Source: Pseudoalteromonas luteoviolacea DSM 6061 (GTDB lineage Bacteria > Pseudomonadota > Gammaproteobacteria > Enterobacterales > Alteromonadaceae). Taken from it: a DNA stretch of 64,000 nucleotides. Location of the stretch: contig NZ_AUYB01000013.1 in assembly GCF_001625655.1 (NCBI RefSeq), forward strand, positions 1-64,000, written 5' to 3'. The notes beneath the pieces were generated by a model. It saw nothing but the letters and a program-made list of their open reading frames with translations. It searched no databases and was not told where the DNA came from. Positions 1 through 12,100 of the stretch are shown piece by piece. Position 1 is the stretch's first letter, and each line of letters starts with the position of its first letter. Position numbers and translations under genes: made by a program.

Positions 1-3000
1 CGCGCCGTGTCATTCAATGCGACAAAATCAGCACTTGCTTGTTCATCAAGTAGCGAGATATGCGCAGCATATTCGACATTAGGTAATTGAGATAACGTCC
101 TAAGAAAAGCAGTTAAGATTGAGGTAACGTGTCCACTGCTCAATTCTTCGGCAAAGTAATTACACGAAAAATCTAAAGACTCATTATCATTAATTTCTAA
201 TACAAGTGGATAGGTATCTCTGATATCTACTTCAACTTTTTCAACTTGTAACCCAGTTCCAGCTTGCTCACCTGCGCCAAGCGGATAATTTTCAAAAACA
301 AGCAACGTGTCAAACAACTCAGTTCCCAGCATGGCCTGTTTTTGAATATCTAATAAAGGTAAATAACCAAAAGATTGGCTTGTATTAAACTGTTGATGAA
401 GCTGTTCAATAACCTCTGACAACGTTCCTTCTAGTCCCGAAACGCGTACAGGAATGTTATTTATGAACAACCCAACCATGGTTTCAACACTAGGGATTTG
501 AGCAGGTCGACCAGAAATAATAGCGCCAAAAATTGGGCTCTCATTCCCTGTTAGACGTTGCAGTACAATCCCCCAAGCAACTTGAATTAAAGTATTCAAG
601 GTTGTTTTTTGCTTTTTAGCGAATGTCCTTAAAGCCTCTGAGCTAGTGCTATCTAACGATATTTTTTTACTCGCATGAATACGTTTAGCCCCCGGTGTCT
701 GGCTTTTATCAGAAACAAAAGTAGCCTCGTCTACACCTTCCAAGTAACTTTGCCAGTACTGCTTGGCTGCGTCCGCATCTTGGTTTTGATACCAGCGAAT
801 ATAATCCTCAAACTCTGCGTTCGGCTTCGATGGTTGCTGACTATTCCCCAACAGAGCGCCATAACTTTGTAATACGAAGTGATATACTTGAGGCATTGAC
901 CAACCATCCAAAAGCATATGGTGATGGCTCCAAAGTACCTGATATTTGTTTGCGCCTAATTTCAGCACGCTCACTTTCATTACAGAAGGGGTCTCGACAT
1001 CAAGCCCCTGGCTCTTTTCGTTTTGGCGCAATTGAACAAAATCTGCAGTTTGCTGATCAGTTGACTTTGTACTCCAATCCTCTTCAAGCCATTTCAAATG
1101 TGCAGTTTCAGCAACCAGCTGATGTAGTACACCTTCAATGTCAATAAATGCGGTTCTGAGTATATCGAACTGCTGAACAGCTAACTCCCATGCCTGCTTA
1201 AATAAAGCAATATCAAGATCACCGCAGATGGTTGGGAACACCTGGGTTACATAAGAAGATTTATCAATTAAATCATGGAAGTACATACCTTGCTGCATAG
1301 AAGTTGCAGGGTATAACTTACTAATATTAAAGCGTGCCTGTAATTCATTGAGTTGTTCAAATGAAACTGTTGCAAGAGGGAAATCAATAGGTGTAAATAC
1401 GCTTTTCTCAATCGAAACACAGTGATTGATAACATCTTGTAAGCTTTCTTTAATACAAATACTTAATCTAGAAACGGCTTCTTGGCTAAGTACACTACGA
1501 TCATAGCCGAAAGAGAAACGAAGCTGTCCATCTAGTACTAACCCATTTATTTCCAATGCATACAATAATGCACACGCTTCACCAATTGCTCGGCCTGTAG
1601 ATTCAGATGCGATTTGAAATACACTGTCTGCTGCCAATGCTTGATCAAACTGACCCAAATAATTAAACATAATTTGAGGCCCGTCACTACTTTCAAGCTC
1701 AGACAACCCAGATTCTGGATTGAATTTGCTCAGTAACCCGTAACCAATGCCATTGTGCGGGATCTGGCGACATTGCTCTTTAATATTTGGAATAAGCTTA
1801 TTGAGCTCAACACTGTCAGAGCTTAACTTAAGTGGGTATTTAGATGTAAACCACCCTACGGTTTCTGAAACACCTTGCGCCAGCTGTTCATGTTCACGGC
1901 CATGGCCTTCCATCATCACATTAAGTTCCTGACTTGAAGACCACTTCTCAAACCCCAGAAATAGACTGCAAAGTAAAAGCTCATTAATTTGAGTCAAGTA
2001 AGCTTGGTTAGAGCGAGTCAATAATGCTGTTGTTTGCTTCTCATCTAAGCTAACTTCAACCAAGGATAAATCTCTATAGGTTGAAGCTGTTGTTTCACTT
2101 TGAGCTTTTGCAATTGGCGCAGAACTCTCATTTAATTGAGATTGCCAAAATGCCGCTTGTTCAAGAATTTCTTCTGATGTGCCTTGCTCCTGCAATGCAT
2201 TAGCCCAGCTTTGGAAAGACAACTGCTTATTAGCTAACACAATAGATCGATCATCTATTGCCTGTTCGTATGCAGACTCTAAATCAGAGAGCAATATACG
2301 CCACGATAATCCATCGATAACTAAATGGTGTGCAACCAAAAATAAGCGGCCAGATTCGGAACCTTTAAAATATACCATTTTAAAGACCGGGCCATCGGTT
2401 ATATTGAGTGAAGCTTGGTGAAAGTTACATCTTCGCTCAATTTGTACAGCCTCATCCTCACCGCTTTCTAGCATTTCAATTAAACAAGATGCTGAAACAA
2501 TATCATCGCTAAAAGGCACATAGTTTGCGTTCCATGTCTCTTGCTCACAATTGAATCGCAATCGAAGCGCATCATGACGCTGGTAAATCGCACTAAAAAC
2601 ATCCGCCAACACTTGATGATTAAAGTGTTGCTCTGTTTTGAGCAATACGGCTTGGTTATAGTGATTAAAGTCACCATGATTGGCTGCAAAAAATTCTTGT
2701 TGAATTGGCAGCAATACTTGCTCGCCCATAACACTTTTTTGGCTATAGCTCACCGTGTCAGCCACATTTACGACAGCAGCCAACTCTGCAATGGTTTGAT
2801 TACTAATAACCTGTTGTGCAGTAAACGAAATACCATACTGTGCGGACTTAGAAACAGTTTGCAGAGATAAAATAGAGTCGCCACCTAAAGCGAAGAAGTT
2901 ATCGTGGATCCCAACTCTTTCAATCTTCAGTACTTCTTGCCAAACATCAACTAAGTTTTGCTCAATTGAGTTGCGAGGAGCTTCATATTCAGAGCTATTT

Positions 3001-6000
3001 TGCTCTCCTATAGACGGAGTTGGCAGTGCTTTTCTGTCCAACTTACCATTGCTTGTTACTGGTAGATATTCAACCGCCATATAAGTCATCGGTACCATAT
3101 GTGCCGGTAACTGACTATTTAAATGCGTCAAACAAGCCTGATAAAGCTGCTCTTCACCTTCTGAGTTAATGTCACCTTGCGGCACAATATAAGCAACGAG
3201 ACTCTTATCCTGCTCATTGCCAGTGCCCGACCACACCACTACGGCAGCATCTTTTACCTCGTCCATTGCGTGTAAGGTGTGTTCGATTTCCCCTAGCTCT
3301 ATCCTAAACCCTCGAAGCTTAACTTGGTCATCCATACGCCCAATATACTCAATAGCCCCAGATTTTGAGCGTTTAACTAAATCACCAGTTTTATAAAGTC
3401 GTGTACCGGAATGAGTGCTGTGGATAAACTTCTCTTCTGTAAGCGCTTCACGGTTTAGGTATCCACGAGCTAGACCAACACCACCAATATGTAACTCACC
3501 CACAACCCCATTTGGCAGCGGAACATTGTATTTGTCCAGTATATGAAGGTCGATATTTTGTATAGGCAAACCGATTGGTACCGACGACTGACCGCTGATA
3601 ATTTCACACTGCCAGTTGCTCACATCGATTGCTGCTTCTGTGGGACCATATAGGTTGTGTAGCTCTGCTGAGAGAGTATTTAAAAAACGATCTTGAACGG
3701 TTACTGGCAATGCTTCACCACTGCAAAATACCTTAGTCAGTGAAGAGCATGTTGCAAACTGTTCGAATTGCAGTATTGCGCTCAGCATTGAGGGGACAAA
3801 GTGCAATGTTGTAATGCCAGATGTGTTTATTAAGTCGCATAGGTACTCTGGCTCTTTGTGACCTTCTGGCCTTGCAATAACTAATTGTGCGCCAGTAACC
3901 ATTGGCCAGACAAACTCCCAAACAGATACATCAAAACTAAAAGGAGTTTTTTGCAGGACTTTATCCGTGGACGTTAATTGATATTCATTTTGCATCCAGT
4001 CAACACGGTTCACCAATGCACGGTGCTCAATTTGGACCCCCTTAGGCATACCTGTAGACCCAGATGTATAAATTACATATGCAAGGTTCGATGGTGCTAA
4101 GTCGGGAACAATAGGTTGCGTTGAGCTCTGGGAGTCTAACAGTTGGTCACATTGCGCTGAATCTAAGTAAATCCAGTTTTTATCTGCAGCTAGATCAATA
4201 TTTTCAAATACTGTTTGACTGATAATCGTACTTAGACCTGTATCCTCAATTATATAGTTTAGTCTTTCTTTAGGGTACGTAAACTCTAAAGGTACATACG
4301 CGCCACCAGCTTTAAGTACAGCCCAAATTGCAACGACGAGCTCAAAAGAGCGTTGCATGTACAAACCAACTAGGGTGTCTGGTGTTACGCCAGACTCTAT
4401 TAAATAATGTGCTAATCGATTTGCTTTGTCGTCCAACTCTGCATAAGTTAAAACTTGTCCTTCAAACTCCAACGCTATTGCGTTTGGTTTTTCAATCACC
4501 TGAGCATTAAATAACTCATGGATACAGACATGGTTGAATTCTACCGACTGGCCTTGACCTTCAGTAATAAGCGCTTCTAACTGTTGCGGCGCTAGCAGAG
4601 GTAACCGACCCACCTCTTGGCTGGGTTCTTGAAGAACGGCTTTGATTAACTGTAAATAGCTTCCCAATAAGCTTTGTATCGTACTTGGCTCAAATAGATC
4701 TGTGTTGTAAATCCACTTAACCTGAAGCTCATCGCCTTTTTCTACAATCGCTACCTCTAGGTCTACTTTCGCAGTGTCAGTGTCATTTACTTTCACTTCT
4801 GTATGCAAACCTGGTAACTCAATATCCTCAATCTCATTATTATTAAGGCCAAACATAATCTGAAATAACGCTGAGTGGCTTAAGCTGCGCTCAACATTTA
4901 AGTGATCTATCAGCATTTCAAATGGCACTTGCTGATGATCATAAGCTTCTAAGATTGTGGCTTTATTATTTGCGAGTAAGCTCGTAAATGGCAGCGAGGA
5001 ATCAACATTGCACCTAAGTAGCAGGTTGTTTACAAAAAAGCCAATAAGCGGGTCTAAGTCTGCATGATCTCGGCCTGCGACGGGCGTACCTATTACCACA
5101 TCATTGTCTAAACTATAACGACTCACCAACACAGCAAAAATGGTCTCTAACAATATAAATAAAGTGACACTTTCACGTTCACTCAAGGCTTTTAATGCTG
5201 TTGTGATTTCTCGACTTAATGGGAGGATTTCTACTGCGCCTGAATTGCTTTGAATAAGTGGGCGCTCTTTATCAATAGGTAAACTATGTAAAGCAGGCGC
5301 ACCTTTCAGTTGCTGCTCCCAAAACGAAAGGTCCTTTTCCAAGGTTGCATGAGACAAGCTATTCCTTTGCCAAGCTGCAAAATCCGCATATTGAATATTG
5401 AGAGGTTGTAAAGGCGACTTTTCTCCAGCAACAAATGCTTTATAAGCAGAAGTAAATTCATGAACAAGTAACGCCAAAGACCAGCCATCACTGGATATAT
5501 GGTGCTGTACAAATAGCAATTCATATTTGTTATCAGCCAGCTGTATTAGTACCACTCGCAACATTAAGTCACTATCTAAATTGAAAGCTTCTCCAGACTC
5601 TTCAGCGGTTACATTGTCAAGCTTGTCTTGTTGCCTTTGCACATCTAGATTAGACAAATCAATTACTTTTAGCGGACAAGTCGAACGCTCATTGATTTTT
5701 TGTTCGACCTCACTGCCAGTTTCATCTATGTGGTAGGTCGTTCTTAGTATTTCATGCTTTTTAACCAAGCAATCCAATGAATTTTGCAGCGCATTAAGAT
5801 CTAGCAAACCATTAAGTTGTAGCGTAAACGATAGGTTATATTCACGGCTATCATTGTTGAGTTGATCTACTAACCACAACCTTTGCTGTCCATAAGATAG
5901 AGGAATTAATTGCTCTCTATCCGCCAGTTCAATTGCAGAAGATGCGTTGGTACTCGCTTCATTTTCATATGCCGACTCTACTAAGGTCGATATTATAATT

Positions 6001-6140
6001 TCCTTGTGCTTGGCGATTTTACTTTTCAGCTCTTCGGGAAATCCGCCGGACTCACTAAGATAGGCCAGCTTTCCGTTTTTAACATACAAAGTAATCTTAT
6101 TCGCCTCTGCTTCCTTTAAAATTTCATTGACTAGTTTCAC
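1..6140 (-). CDS. Non-ribosomal peptide synthetase, partial (docking-C-A(Ser)-PCP-E-C...)
   Basis: The frame is open from a GTG at 6140 to the window edge (about 2046 codons), so the C-terminus is missing. The GTG directly follows the TAA of the upstream synthase and has GAGGGG about 9 nt before it. Domains in order: a TubC-type docking domain (about 1-50); a condensation domain with HHISSDG from His213; an adenylation domain (about 535-1030) with the TSGSTG loop near 690; a carrier domain with LGGDS at Ser1089; an epimerization domain with HHLVIDGLSW from His1271, plus EGHGRE and a TVGWFTS motif; and a second condensation domain with HHMLLDG from His1740. Pocket residues at the Stachelhaus positions read D-V-W-H-F-S-L-I, the serine type known from EntF. 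I infer L-Ser activation and conversion to D-Ser before transfer to the last C domain. No termination domain is in view. Confidence 0.93.
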   Translation of the reverse strand, partial: MKLVNEILKEAEANKITLYVKNGKLAYLSESGGFPEELKSKIAKHKEIIISTLVESAYENEASTNASSAIELADREQLIPLSYGQQRLWLVDQLNNDSREYNLSFTLQLNGLLDLNALQNSLDCLVKKHEILRTTYHIDETGSEVEQKINERSTCPLKVIDLSNLDVQRQQDKLDNVTAEESGEAFNLDSDLMLRVVLIQLADNKYELLFVQHHISSDGWSLALLVHEFTSAYKAFVAGEKSPLQPLNIQYADFAAWQRNSLSHATLEKDLSFWEQQLKGAPALHSLPIDKERPLIQSNSGAVEILPLSREITTALKALSERESVTLFILLETIFAVLVSRYSLDNDVVIGTPVAGRDHADLDPLIGFFVNNLLLRCNVDSSLPFTSLLANNKATILEAYDHQQVPFEMLIDHLNVERSLSHSALFQIMFGLNNNEIEDIELPGLHTEVKVNDTDTAKVDLEVAIVEKGDELQVKWIYNTDLFEPSTIQSLLGSYLQLIKAVLQEPSQEVGRLPLLAPQQLEALITEGQGQSVEFNHVCIHELFNAQVIEKPNAIALEFEGQVLTYAELDDKANRLAHYLIESGVTPDTLVGLYMQRSFELVVAIWAVLKAGGAYVPLEFTYPKERLNYIIEDTGLSTIISQTVFENIDLAADKNWIYLDSAQCDQLLDSQSSTQPIVPDLAPSNLAYVIYTSGSTGMPKGVQIEHRALVNRVDWMQNEYQLTSTDKVLQKTPFSFDVSVWEFVWPMVTGAQLVIARPEGHKEPEYLCDLINTSGITTLHFVPSMLSAILQFEQFATCSSLTKVFCSGEALPVTVQDRFLNTLSAELHNLYGPTEAAIDVSNWQCEIISGQSSVPIGLPIQNIDLHILDKYNVPLPNGVVGELHIGGVGLARGYLNREALTEEKFIHSTHSGTRLYKTGDLVKRSKSGAIEYIGRMDDQVKLRGFRIELGEIEHTLHAMDEVKDAAVVVWSGTGNEQDKSLVAYIVPQGDINSEGEEQLYQACLTHLNSQLPAHMVPMTYMAVEYLPVTSNGKLDRKALPTPSIGEQNSSEYEAPRNSIEQNLVDVWQEVLKIERVGIHDNFFALGGDSILSLQTVSKSAQYGISFTAQQVISNQTIAELAAVVNVADTVSYSQKSVMGEQVLLPIQQEFFAANHGDFNHYNQAVLLKTEQHFNHQVLADVFSAIYQRHDALRLRFNCEQETWNANYVPFSDDIVSASCLIEMLESGEDEAVQIERRCNFHQASLNITDGPVFKMVYFKGSESGRLFLVAHHLVIDGLSWRILLSDLESAYEQAIDDRSIVLANKQLSFQSWANALQEQGTSEEILEQAAFWQSQLNESSAPIAKAQSETTASTYRDLSLVEVSLDEKQTTALLTRSNQAYLTQINELLLCSLFLGFEKWSSSQELNVMMEGHGREHEQLAQGVSETVGWFTSKYPLKLSSDSVELNKLIPNIKEQCRQIPHNGIGYGLLSKFNPESGLSELESSDGPQIMFNYLGQFDQALAADSVFQIASESTGRAIGEACALLYALEINGLVLDGQLRFSFGYDRSVLSQEAVSRLSICIKESLQDVINHCVSIEKSVFTPIDFPLATVSFEQLNELQARFNISKLYPATSMQQGMYFHDLIDKSSYVTQVFPTICGDLDIALFKQAWELAVQQFDILRTAFIDIEGVLHQLVAETAHLKWLEEDWSTKSTDQQTADFVQLRQNEKSQGLDVETPSVMKVSVLKLGANKYQVLWSHHHMLLDGWSMPQVYHFVLQSYGALLGNSQQPSKPNAEFEDYIRWYQNQDADAAKQYWQSYLEGVDEATFVSDKSQTPGAKRIHASKKISLDSTSSEALRTFAKKQKTTLNTLIQVAWGIVLQRLTGNESPIFGAIISGRPAQIPSVETMVGLFINNIPVRVSGLEGTLSEVIEQLHQQFNTSQSFGYLPLLDIQKQAMLGTELFDTLLVFENYPLGAGEQAGTGLQVEKVEVDIRDTYPLVLEINDNESLDFSCNYFAEELSSGHVTSILTAFLRTLSQLPNVEYAAHISLLDEQASADFVALNDTA

Positions 6141-9100
6141 TTAGAATGTCCCCTCTTCGACCTCAATGCCATCTTGTTTTAATTGTTCTTTTTTCTCACT
6201 GAGCTGTTGTTGCATTAAGTTGTCAGTGAGTTTTGCAGCAAGTAGTTCAATTTCTGGTTGCTCAAAGAAGCACTGAATTGACAGATCCTTGCCACTTTCA
6301 GGAAAGTCTCGCTTCAACATGCTTAACGCACGTGTCGCTAATAGTGAATCTCCACCTAAATCAAAAAAGTTATCCTTTTCACCAACGTGCTCAATCCCTA
6401 GTAGCTCACTCCAATGTGCAGCTAATTTTTCGGTCACGCTATTAGAAGGCTTCACATATTTGCCCGATTTCTTTGGTCGGCTATATCGCTTTTTATCCGT
6501 ACTTTGAGGCTCTTCTCCCCACACTTTTAATCTTGCTTGGAGCGACCCTGTTGAGTTGATAACTTGTGGTACAAAGCCTAACGTCAAGATTTTCTCAAAT
6601 GCGGCTTGGCCTTCACTCACGCTCATCGCATAGTTGTCGACCAATGCATTACTGTAGTCTTCTCCTTCAAACGTCCATGCATCCCAATTAATGGCAGTCC
6701 ATTTATGATTGCCTGTGCTATGCAGGTAGTTTGTGAAAACATCCATAAAGATGTTGGCACTTGCATATGCGCCATAACCTAGACCACCTAGTTGGGATGA
6801 AAGAGATGACATTAGAAGACAAAAGTCTATCGATTTGCCGTTAAGAAGCGCATCGAGCACTAGTACGCCTTTAACTTTGCTTTGGTACTGTTCACGAAAA
6901 CTCTCTGTCGACATAGACTGTAGTGAAGCCATCGCGCCATGTAATTTACCTGCACAATGAATAACACCGTTGACTGCACCAAATTGAGACTCAACCCTCT
7001 CAAATACCTGTGTCATGCGTTCCAAATCATCAACACTGGCACAATGCGTACTTACCGAAGATCCCATCTTCTCCAGCGCTTCTAATCTGAGAATTTGTTC
7101 TTTAAATTGACTTGAATCTGATGAAGCATCGGTCAATGATGACCACTCATCACGAGCAGGAAATTGCGTTCTAGATACAAAAGCAATATGCACGCCTTGT
7201 TGTTTTGAAGATATATACTCAGCCAACGCTAACCCCATCTTCCCAAGGCCACCCGTAATTAGATACACACCACTATCACGCAACCTTGTATTCTGTGCAG
7301 CGTGCTTTTGTAACTGATAAGATTCAAACCTCTCAACCCATCTATTCCCAAGGCGGATTGCTACCGTTGGCACCCTCTCTGCTTGTTTAAACTCAACCTC
7401 CAGCTGCCCGGCACACCAATCTGCGACTGAAGCAGTTGCGCAGGTATGTACAAAACTGACCATTGAAATATCAATTAGGTGGCAGTGTATTTGCGTGAAT
7501 TCTTGAGAGATTGTTTTGCAAAGGCCAACAACTGGTGCCAAGGCTGGTCGAATATCTTCATATCCAGCTACACGATATACATGACTAGTTATCACATCCA
7601 AGACTGTGTTGTTCTCTGGCTGATGTTTAACCAGTGATTGCGTTATTCCGAGTAAGCTATATGTGGTTAATGTCTGACATGTGTCAAAATCCAACTCTGA
7701 CTGTTCAAAGTCCAGATCCAAGCTCCACAAATGTGCGATATGGTCAAAGGTGCAATGGCTATTTGCAAAAATTTCAAACAAAGCATCGTAATCGGAGCCA
7801 ATATCAACGGTAAATTGATTATCACTTAATCTTTGAGTTCCATTACCTGCAAAAACTAATGTTACATTGTGGCCCTGTGCACTCAACTGGTCCGCCAACT
7901 TTTTCGCAACCCCTTTTGTGTCAGCAAAAAGAAGCCATTGTTTGCTTGCATTAGATAGTGCTGTAGTTTCCACTAACGCTTTTTGGCTCTGCCACTGAGA
8001 AGCATAGAACCAGCTAGCTATTGGGCTTTTTTGATTAATTGCAGTACCTTGCTTGTGCTGAGTCGTATTTCTCTCCAACCAATATGTATGTCTTTCAAAC
8101 GGATAAGTAGGCAAAGCAATACGATATCGCGTACCTTCATTTTGTACTTTTTGCCAATTTAACTCCGTACCGCTTTCCCACAATTTACCTAACAACTTAA
8201 GTATGACTGAATCATCATCGCCAGCGGCTTTGGGGTGCCTCATGCTATTAAAAATATTACAGTTTTTTGAACTGCTATTTTTTCTAACCATAGAAGAAAG
8301 CGCATTACCTGGACCGATTTCGATAAAGTTTAATGTGTTAGATACGAACGCTTCATCATTGATTATGTGCTCTACACCGTTAAAAAATTGAACCGTGCCA
8401 CGCAAATGTTTAACCCAATAATCTGCGCTCATAACTTCATCAGCGCTGATATATTGGCCAGTCACGTTTGATACATACTTTACTGTAGGTGGCTGGAATG
8501 ACAGCTCACTGACAACGGCTTTGAAAGCGTCTAAAATCCCATCCATCATTCGACTGTGAAAAGCGTGGGAAGTAACCAAAGGTCGATATTCGATATCTCG
8601 CTCAGCTAATGCATCACTTAGCCGCTGAATATTAAGTGCCTCACCAGCAACGGTGCATAATGCCGAGCCATTTATCGCCGCTAAATCACATCCCGTAGTT
8701 TTAATGAGTGATGCGATAGATTCAGCAGAAACGGCAACAGAAAGCATACGACCAGCTTCTGCTCCTTGCATTAATTTAGCTCTTGCACATACGAGCTTAA
8801 CGCTCTCTTTTACAGAGAGGACAGACGCGATACATGCAGCCACATATTCGCCTAAACTATGGCCAATCATGAGATCAGGTTTAATACCCCAGCTTTCGAG
8901 TAGTTTTACTATTGCAAACTCCACCGCAAACAGTGCTGGCTGTGCGATTAAAGTTTGACTCAACTTACTGGAAGCATCTGGATCTTCAGAGAAGATACAG
9001 TCTCTGATATCTTCTCCGATTTCCTCCTTAATAAGCTCGGCACATTGATCAAATGACGCGCGAAATATGGCTTGCTGCTCATATAAACCTTTTCCCATAG

Positions 9101-12100
9101 CAAGGTGTTGACTACCTTGCCCAGAGAACATAAATACATTTGCAGTGCGTTTTTTAGGCTGTTCTAGTTGATACCCTTTCGCCGCGTCGAGCTTTGTAAG
9201 CTGTTGATGAGCGTCAGATATGCTCTGCGCGACCAATGATATTCTGTGACGGAAACCTGTTCTGCCATTACTGAGAGTGTGGGCAATATCACTCAAAGAT
9301 TCTGAATCAGCATTTGATAAGTAGTCAGCTAAGTTTTCAATCTGGTCTTGTAACGTATTTTCAGACATAGCGGAAAGCACAATAAGCTCTTTTGAGTCTG
9401 CTGTATCACGCTCTGGTTCAGGTGCCTCTTCCAAAATAACATGGGCATTTGTTCCCCCAATACCAAAGGAGCTGATACCTGCTCTTCTCGGCTTTCCTAA
9501 ATCATCCCAATCTTTAACCTCCGTATTCACATAAAAAGGTGTATTCTCGAAATCAATCATTGGGTTAGCTGTTTCGAAGTTAATTGTTGGAGGTAACTGC
9601 TTATTTTTTAGGGCCATAACCGTTTTGATGACACCTGCAATCCCCGCAGCAGCATCAAGGTGACCAATGTTGCTTTTTACTGCACCGAGTGCACAGCGCT
9701 CAGCTGTGGAAACACCAAATGCATCGCTCAACGCTTTTATTTCGATAGGATCCCCAACGACAGTGCCCGTGCCATGCGCTTCTACATAGCCGATATCCGA
9801 AGCAGAAACACCAGCAAACTTAAGCGCACTGCGGATAACCTTTGATTGGCCTTTGATACTAGGCGCTGTAAAACCAGCTTTATCACCGCCATCGTTGTTT
9901 ATAGCAGAGCCTTTAATAACAGCATGAATTGTATCCTTGTCCGCAAGCGCTTTTTGCAACGGCTTTAATAAAACTAACCCGGCACCATCTCCCCAACGAG
10001 TTCCACTGGCATTTTGGTCAAACGCGCGACAGTGGCCATCTTTTGAGTTAATTGCACCTTCTTGATATACATACCCTTCAGCTTCAAATAAAGACAATCT
10101 AGAAGCACCTGCTAGAGCCATGCTGCATTCGCCACGCATTAAACTCATACATGCTTGATGGATAGCAACAAGAGAAGTAGAGCAGGCTGTAGAAATATTT
10201 GTGCTTGGCCCTGTCAAATTCAATTTATACGACAAACGTGTTGCTGGAAAATCTCGTTCATTGCTTTGAAAGTAAGCCATGCGGTCCGGACCAAACACAT
10301 CACTGGAGCTCATGACGTTTTTAAATAGGTAGGTATTTACACCAACACCGACATGCACACCCACATTTTGTGGTTGGGCTAAGTCTCCATATCCCCCCAT
10401 TTCGAGCGCTTCAACCGCACACTCCAACAATAGCCTATGTTGCGGATCTAAAATTTCCGCTTCTCTCGGTGTAAAATGAAAGAAATCCGCATCAAACTCT
10501 TTCACGTTCTCCAGTACAACGCCTTTTTTCACGTAGTTTGGATTGTTTATTAAACTCTCTTCTACGCCAGCTGCCAGTAACTCTTCATCTGAAAATGTAC
10601 TCAGGCTCTCCTTACCTTGTACAATGTTTTCCCAAAATGAATTCACATCTTTTGCACCAGGAAAACGTCCAGCTAAGCCAATTATTGCGATATCGTCTTG
10701 AATAAAGTCCGAGGTATCTAACTGACAATCAGATTCAACTTCTCCCTGACTTGGCTTTTCACCAATGAACCTTGCCAACTGTTCAATCGTCGTATGCTCG
10801 AACATGTCAACTAAAGATACTTGATAGGGCGTTTTTTGAGTTATTAAGGTTTGTACTTTACCGTAAAGCAATGAGTTTCCACCTAAGTCAAAAAAGCTGT
10901 CGGAAACACCTACTTTTTCAACCTGTAGCACCTCTTGCCAAATTCCACATAATTGTTGCTCGATAGCTCCTTTTGGTGCTTCGTATTGCTCATGTAACTG
11001 TGCACTGACATCTATTTCAGGCAAAGCTTTCTTATCGACCTTACCATTTGGTGTCAGTGGGACTTCCGATATGGAAACATAAAATGATGGCACCATGTAA
11101 TGTGGTAAGCAGGCATTTAAGCTTGAACGTAAATACTTGCTGATGGACTTGTGCTGCGCATCAATTTGATTGTTAACCACTACATATGCGGCAAGTTGTT
11201 GTTGCCCATTGACGGTGCATGCGTTAACAACAGCACTGCTAACCACATCTAACTGCGCAAGTTGACTCTCAATCTCAGCCAGCTCAATTCGATACCCACG
11301 CACCTTGACTTGGTCATCAATCCGCCCGCCACATTCAACTTTGCCATCAGAGGTCCACCTCGCTAAATCTCCCGTTTGGTAGATGATTTTATTTTCGGCA
11401 ACGGAGGCTGCTATAAATCGTTCTTTTGTTAGTTCAGGCTGTTTAAAATAGCCATTAGAAACACCTTGCCCACCGATATAGAGCTCGCCATAAGCACCAA
11501 TTGGCACCGGCTTCATATCTGTATCTAAAATATAAAATTCAGTGTTATTAATTGGCTGACCAATGGAGATTTGTTCCGCATTTGTCACTTTGTCACAGCT
11601 AGACCACACCGTTGTTTCTGTTGGGCCATACATATTCCAAAGTTCGCTAACGTTTTCTAGCAGCGTATCTGCCAACTCTGAACTCAATGCTTCCCCGCCA
11701 CACAGCGCTTTCAGTCCTTTTGCACCGCCCCAGCTTGGCGCAGCCAACAACATCCTCCATGTCGCAGGCGTTGCTTGCATGACTGTTATGTCATACATTT
11801 CTATCAAGCTGCGTAATGCACTACCATCTCTTACTGAGCTTTGTGGGCAGACAACTAATTCTGCACCTGTACAAAGTGGTAGGAATAATTCCAAAACATG
11901 GATATCAAAGCTGATTGAGGTAACAGCAAGTAATCGGTCAGTATGATTTAGACCTGGCTTGACAGCCATAGAACGAAGGAAATTTGAAACCGCTTTATGG
12001 CCAACTTCAACCCCTTTTGGTTTCCCAGTAGAACCTGATGTATAGATAATATATGCAGACTGGTTAGATGAATCAGACACTGATAAATCGGTAATCGCCT

